In this document: positions 8,101 through 10,595 of the stretch, in pieces | Layout of the letters: every line of letters starts with the position of its first letter | How positions within the stretch are numbered: the first letter of the stretch is position 1 | Assembly: GCA_007644065.1 (NCBI GenBank) | Contig: VJWN01000049.1 | Span: 1-10,595, forward strand | DNA: 10,595 nt | Source: Margaritispora aquatica | Lineage: Eukaryota > Ascomycota > Leotiomycetes > Helotiales > Discinellaceae | Reading direction: 5' to 3' | Position numbers and translations under genes: made by a program | Notes under the pieces: generated by a model | Seen by the model: only the letters and a program-made list of their open reading frames with translations | Database searches by the model: none | What the model was told of the DNA's origin: nothing

Positions 8101-8451
8101 AAGAAAGGAGCACAAGCTATTACGAACCTCGCTCAATCCACTTCTGCATTGCAACTCGACTCGATTCCGGAGCAAGCAGCTGCAGACCTTATGGAACTCG
8201 TGGAAGCTGAGGATTTGGAAGTTAAGGTGGATGATGATGAGTCTGAAGCAGATGAAGCTGAAATCGAGACCAATAACGAGAATGAAATGAAGGAGGAGAA
8301 CGACAATGAGCACCAGGCAGCTGTGGTCTCCCAGCAGCAACTTGCACAGATTTTTGATATCGGGCCAGCGTTCGCATTGCCGCCGATGGAGGAGATGTTC
8401 TACCAGGTGGCGGCTTTATTCATCAGCAAGCCTCTTGTCGCGAATGCTTGA
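5154..8451 (+). CDS. NAN1: NAN1/UTP17 (WDR75 family), WD-repeat subunit of the t-UTP/UtpA complex
   Basis: Exon 1 is 5154-6510 and exon 2 is 6557-8451. A 46-nt intron (GTAAGT donor, CACTAAT branch, TATAG end) splits the Gly453 codon. The spliced protein has 1083 residues, longer than the yeast protein (about 900), mostly through disordered N-terminal and acidic C-terminal parts. Residues 11-31 hold basic clusters (KRKR, KRAR) fit for nuclear import. Residues 134-144 are a Lys-rich run. WD-like blades follow from about 150, with clear blocks such as HRQAVYTVKWSKDGNYVISGG rejoined exactly across the intron, then LWQLDTGK. Residues 1002-1039 are highly acidic, and the end (QIFDIGPAFALPPMEEMFYQ) is the typical family C-terminus. 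Utp17 acts in the nucleolus in the small-subunit processome, binding the 5' external spacer of pre-rRNA and supporting Pol I transcription. A second in-frame ATG at 5172 (MASVLKRKR) could be the true start given the overlapping upstream ORFs. Confidence 0.93.
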
Positions 8452-9219
8452 TGAGTGAGATAGATGTGATAGTACACAGAAAAGGATAAAAGTGGGATGA
8501 TATTGGATGGTGCAGTGTGTTGTGTGTGTCTAGTATTGGAGACCTTGCATAGTCCTTGCTTTGTGCAGCATTTGAGCGTATGGAGTTTCTTATATATGGG
8601 TGTCAGGATGGAGGATGGGATGGTGGGATGGAGATAAATAAAAGCAAATGAGAGATCAGATACCCCAAGATATATTTTCTCTTCCTCTCTTCTCATCTTC
8701 CATGTCTCGTAGCTCTTCTTGAAAGTCTCCTGTCTCGGCCTTTCGTATCGGCAAGTGAGATTGAATTCTTCGTGTAACGAATCAGTGTCGTCGTCAGCGC
8801 TATGGCACTACGCAAGCTGCATACCAAGCACAATGAATGGTTTCGTAAACGCAAGATCAAACCTCGACCTGTCATGACTACTAGCTCTATCGATATTTGT
8901 ATTCAGGTTGTGATCACTGGGTTTCAACCACTGGCTAAGCGAGATCAGAAGAGAAAAAGAGGGGATGTCGAGAATATTAGTCAATCTTGATTAGGGCAGA
9001 ATAGGTAAACTCGATCTTCTTCGCAACGGGAAATAAACTACCTTAGTGTGACACAGATGCTAAAGCAGAAGCCATGTTGAATAAAGAACGGTTGTAGCTT
9101 GAAACATTGAAGTGTTGAGAATATCGAGATCTCACCTAAAAGCAAAACCATAAACTGAGAATTTCTTTCAAGTAAAAACCAATCAACCCTATCGCCCTAA
9201 AACTCCTCGCTAAAGCAGT
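8452..9219. other. Convergent 3' intergenic region
   Basis: This lies between the ends of NAN1 (plus) and the ankyrin gene (minus), so it should hold both 3' untranslated regions and terminators. A GT-rich tract (8511-8530) and purine-rich GGATGG repeats (8607-8632) follow NAN1. Short open frames at 8802-8990 (plus) and 8875-8693 (minus) have no recognisable features. I see nothing else supportable. Confidence 0.55.
8591..8642 (+). terminator. NAN1 polyadenylation signals
   Basis: A TATATA element (8591-8596) is followed about 40 nt later by AATAAA (8637-8642), 186 nt after the NAN1 stop. This order matches the efficiency and positioning elements of fungal 3' ends. A T/C-rich stretch follows at about 8670-8700. 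The cleavage site itself cannot be read from the sequence. Confidence 0.5.
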
Positions 9220-10584
9220 TTACTTAATGGCTTCGACGAGCTCCTCATTAGCGACTCCCTCTAGTGTACCGACCGGAAATCCATCTCCTCCAATTACCTC
9301 AGTCCACCCATACCCTTTCAACAGAGTCACAAAATCCCCCTTCTCCTTCTCTCTCGCATAACCAAGGCAAGTTCTCTCCTTATTATCAGTGGCATGTTCC
9401 TTGTCCCACCTCGAATTTGAAAATGGTGCGTTCTTGTTAAAACCCAAATTATCCGTATCTGCATCTGTGTCTTTTGGCACAGTCTCGCTTCCTTCTAACT
9501 CGGTATCGATCTCTCGAGGAACTTTCTCAACCGGTACACACCTGTTCTCCAGAATCTTACTCAATGCAGCAAAGTTCCCACTATCAATTGCAGCCAACAC
9601 CGCCTCAGCAACCAGTGGTCCTTTCTGTTCTAACAAGATATCCACCATCTCCAGCACCACATGCCGCTTCTGCGGATGCGGACTTCGAGTCAAGAGTCTG
9701 ATCCAAGTTGCTCCCACAACAGGCGCCCCGGCTTCAATCAACAATTTGACGATCCTAGGTTCATCATTTTGCACCGCTCGATCAAGACATTCAAAGATCA
9801 TACTCATACTCACATCAAGCTCAAGCAGGTACTTAACCACCTCAAATCTTGATCCCCGACACGCCAAGAGCAGCGGAGTTACAGGCTTCCGACGAGTCAA
9901 ATTCGCCCTCCACAGTGTTGCGTCCGCACTGACAAGCGCTTGACATATCTCTAGCCAGCCGTTGAAAGCAGCCCAGCCGAGCACTGTGTGCGACCAGCCT
10001 GTTCTCCCACCATCCAAAGAGACGAAATTCAGTGTCTCTGGGTCAGCGCCGACGTCGAGAAGGTAGCACGTGCCATCCAGGCTGCCGCCTGAGACAGCAC
10101 ATGAAAGGGGAGACATTGGACCTTCGCCTGGCCAGTGGGAAGGGAGGCTGAGGTGGTGTCTTGAGATTTCGGTGGCGATGAGTTTGAGCACTGCTAATGT
10201 TAAGGCAGGGTGGGCTTTCCAGTTCTGAGGACGGAGGCACTGGATTGGCGTGGGACATTGGATGTAAGAGAACGTAAGACGTGGTATTGTTGTACTTTTG
10301 TTTGGGCTTGTGAGTATTCTGCCGAGATTTGGAAGATCCAGTACATAAGCGAGGGTTGTGAGCGTGGTGTATTCATATAGAAGGCCATTCAATAAATCGT
10401 AAGTACGGAGAACCACCTTGTTGGCATCGAATCGCTTGTCTGACATAAGCGCATTTAGAAATTCACAACGTAACTCTCTTGGCATTGTTTGATCTTTCGC
10501 AATAAGACCGAGTGATGAGCCAGCTGTTGATTCAGCATTATAAGTTGTTGCTTGAGTAGCATCGACTTGCGCCAAGTGATACAT
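9220..10584 (-). CDS. Ankyrin-repeat protein, possibly incomplete at its N-terminus
   Basis: A single open frame of 454 codons ends at TAA (9222-9220). Ankyrin-type helices are visible from about residue 156: MSPLSCAVSGGSLDGTCYLL with DVGADPE (156-183), then SHTVLGWAAFNGWLEICQAL (198-217), VTPLLLACRGSRFEVVKYLL (235-254) and a weaker unit at 264-290 (DEPRIVKLLIEAGAPV). Residues 308-345 may be another degenerate unit. Residues 350-400 are acidic and probably disordered. A final cap-like segment (CLGYAREKEKGDFVTLLKGY) follows. Ankyrin arrays bind other proteins; no partner or pathway can be named. The frame stays open from the ATG at 10584 to the window edge, so the true start may lie outside, perhaps with another N-terminal domain. 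No intron is needed inside the visible part. It converges on NAN1. Confidence 0.85.
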   Translation of the reverse strand: MYHLAQVDATQATTYNAESTAGSSLGLIAKDQTMPRELRCEFLNALMSDKRFDANKVVLRTYDLLNGLLYEYTTLTTLAYVLDLPNLGRILTSPNKSTTIPRLTFSYIQCPTPIQCLRPQNWKAHPALTLAVLKLIATEISRHHLSLPSHWPGEGPMSPLSCAVSGGSLDGTCYLLDVGADPETLNFVSLDGGRTGWSHTVLGWAAFNGWLEICQALVSADATLWRANLTRRKPVTPLLLACRGSRFEVVKYLLELDVSMSMIFECLDRAVQNDEPRIVKLLIEAGAPVVGATWIRLLTRSPHPQKRHVVLEMVDILLEQKGPLVAEAVLAAIDSGNFAALSKILENRCVPVEKVPREIDTELEGSETVPKDTDADTDNLGFNKNAPFSNSRWDKEHATDNKERTCLGYAREKEKGDFVTLLKGYGWTEVIGGDGFPVGTLEGVANEELVEAIK

Positions 10585-10595
10585 GTCTGTATGTG

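Noticed and set aside
7267..8340. 357-codon open frame on the minus strand antisense to NAN1
   Set aside because: It lies wholly inside the NAN1 exon, has no coding-like composition or domain, and starts with an improbable hydrophobic run. It is a codon-bias shadow.
8802..8990. 62-codon plus-strand open frame between NAN1 and the ankyrin gene
   Set aside because: It is basic and short, lacks a promoter or domain, and sits in the 3' intergenic region.

Overview
This is nuclear DNA of a filamentous ascomycete (Pezizomycotina). Genes are split by 46-84 nt GT-AG introns with fungal branch sites (CTAAC, CTAAT or CTGAT types), and a nucleolar WD-repeat protein of fungal type is present. Leotiomycetes is possible, but the window alone does not settle the class. 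I see no prokaryotic, viral or transposon signature.

Layout, left to right. (1) 1-1181, minus strand: the 5' part of a conserved-looking fungal gene rebuilt from four exons, running off the left edge. (2) 1182-3338: a long, repeat-bearing, gene-poor stretch that includes the upstream region of gene 1, with a pyrimidine-rich tract (on the minus strand), three short tandem repeats and an 18-bp palindrome. (3) 3339-3437, minus strand: a possible first exon of a small gene with a good start context and splice donor; the rest is unresolved. (4) 3438-4458: no convincing gene. (5) 4459-4872, minus strand: RPB10, the 75-aa zinc-binding subunit shared by RNA polymerases I, II and III. It is in four exons and is not visible as one ORF. 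(6) 4873-5153: a 281-bp shared promoter with a CCAAT box and an 11-bp inverted repeat. (7) 5154-8451, plus strand: NAN1/UTP17 (WDR75 family), 1083 aa, with one 46-nt intron. (8) 8452-9219: convergent 3' region with a polyadenylation-type signal. (9) 9220-10584, minus strand: an ankyrin-repeat protein, possibly continuing beyond the right edge.

The functional core is the divergent RPB10-NAN1 pair. Rpb10 is needed to assemble all three RNA polymerases. Utp17/Nan1 belongs to the t-UTP (UtpA) subcomplex that links Pol I transcription to early pre-rRNA processing. Sharing one promoter would be a simple way to co-regulate the two. The other genes show no clear link to this pair. I found no evidence for a wholly new system. 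The best items for follow-up are the shared promoter with its inverted repeat, the overlapping upstream ORFs at NAN1, two length-3n introns carrying in-frame stops (RPB10 intron 3 and the left gene's intron 2), and the unresolved small gene at 3437.
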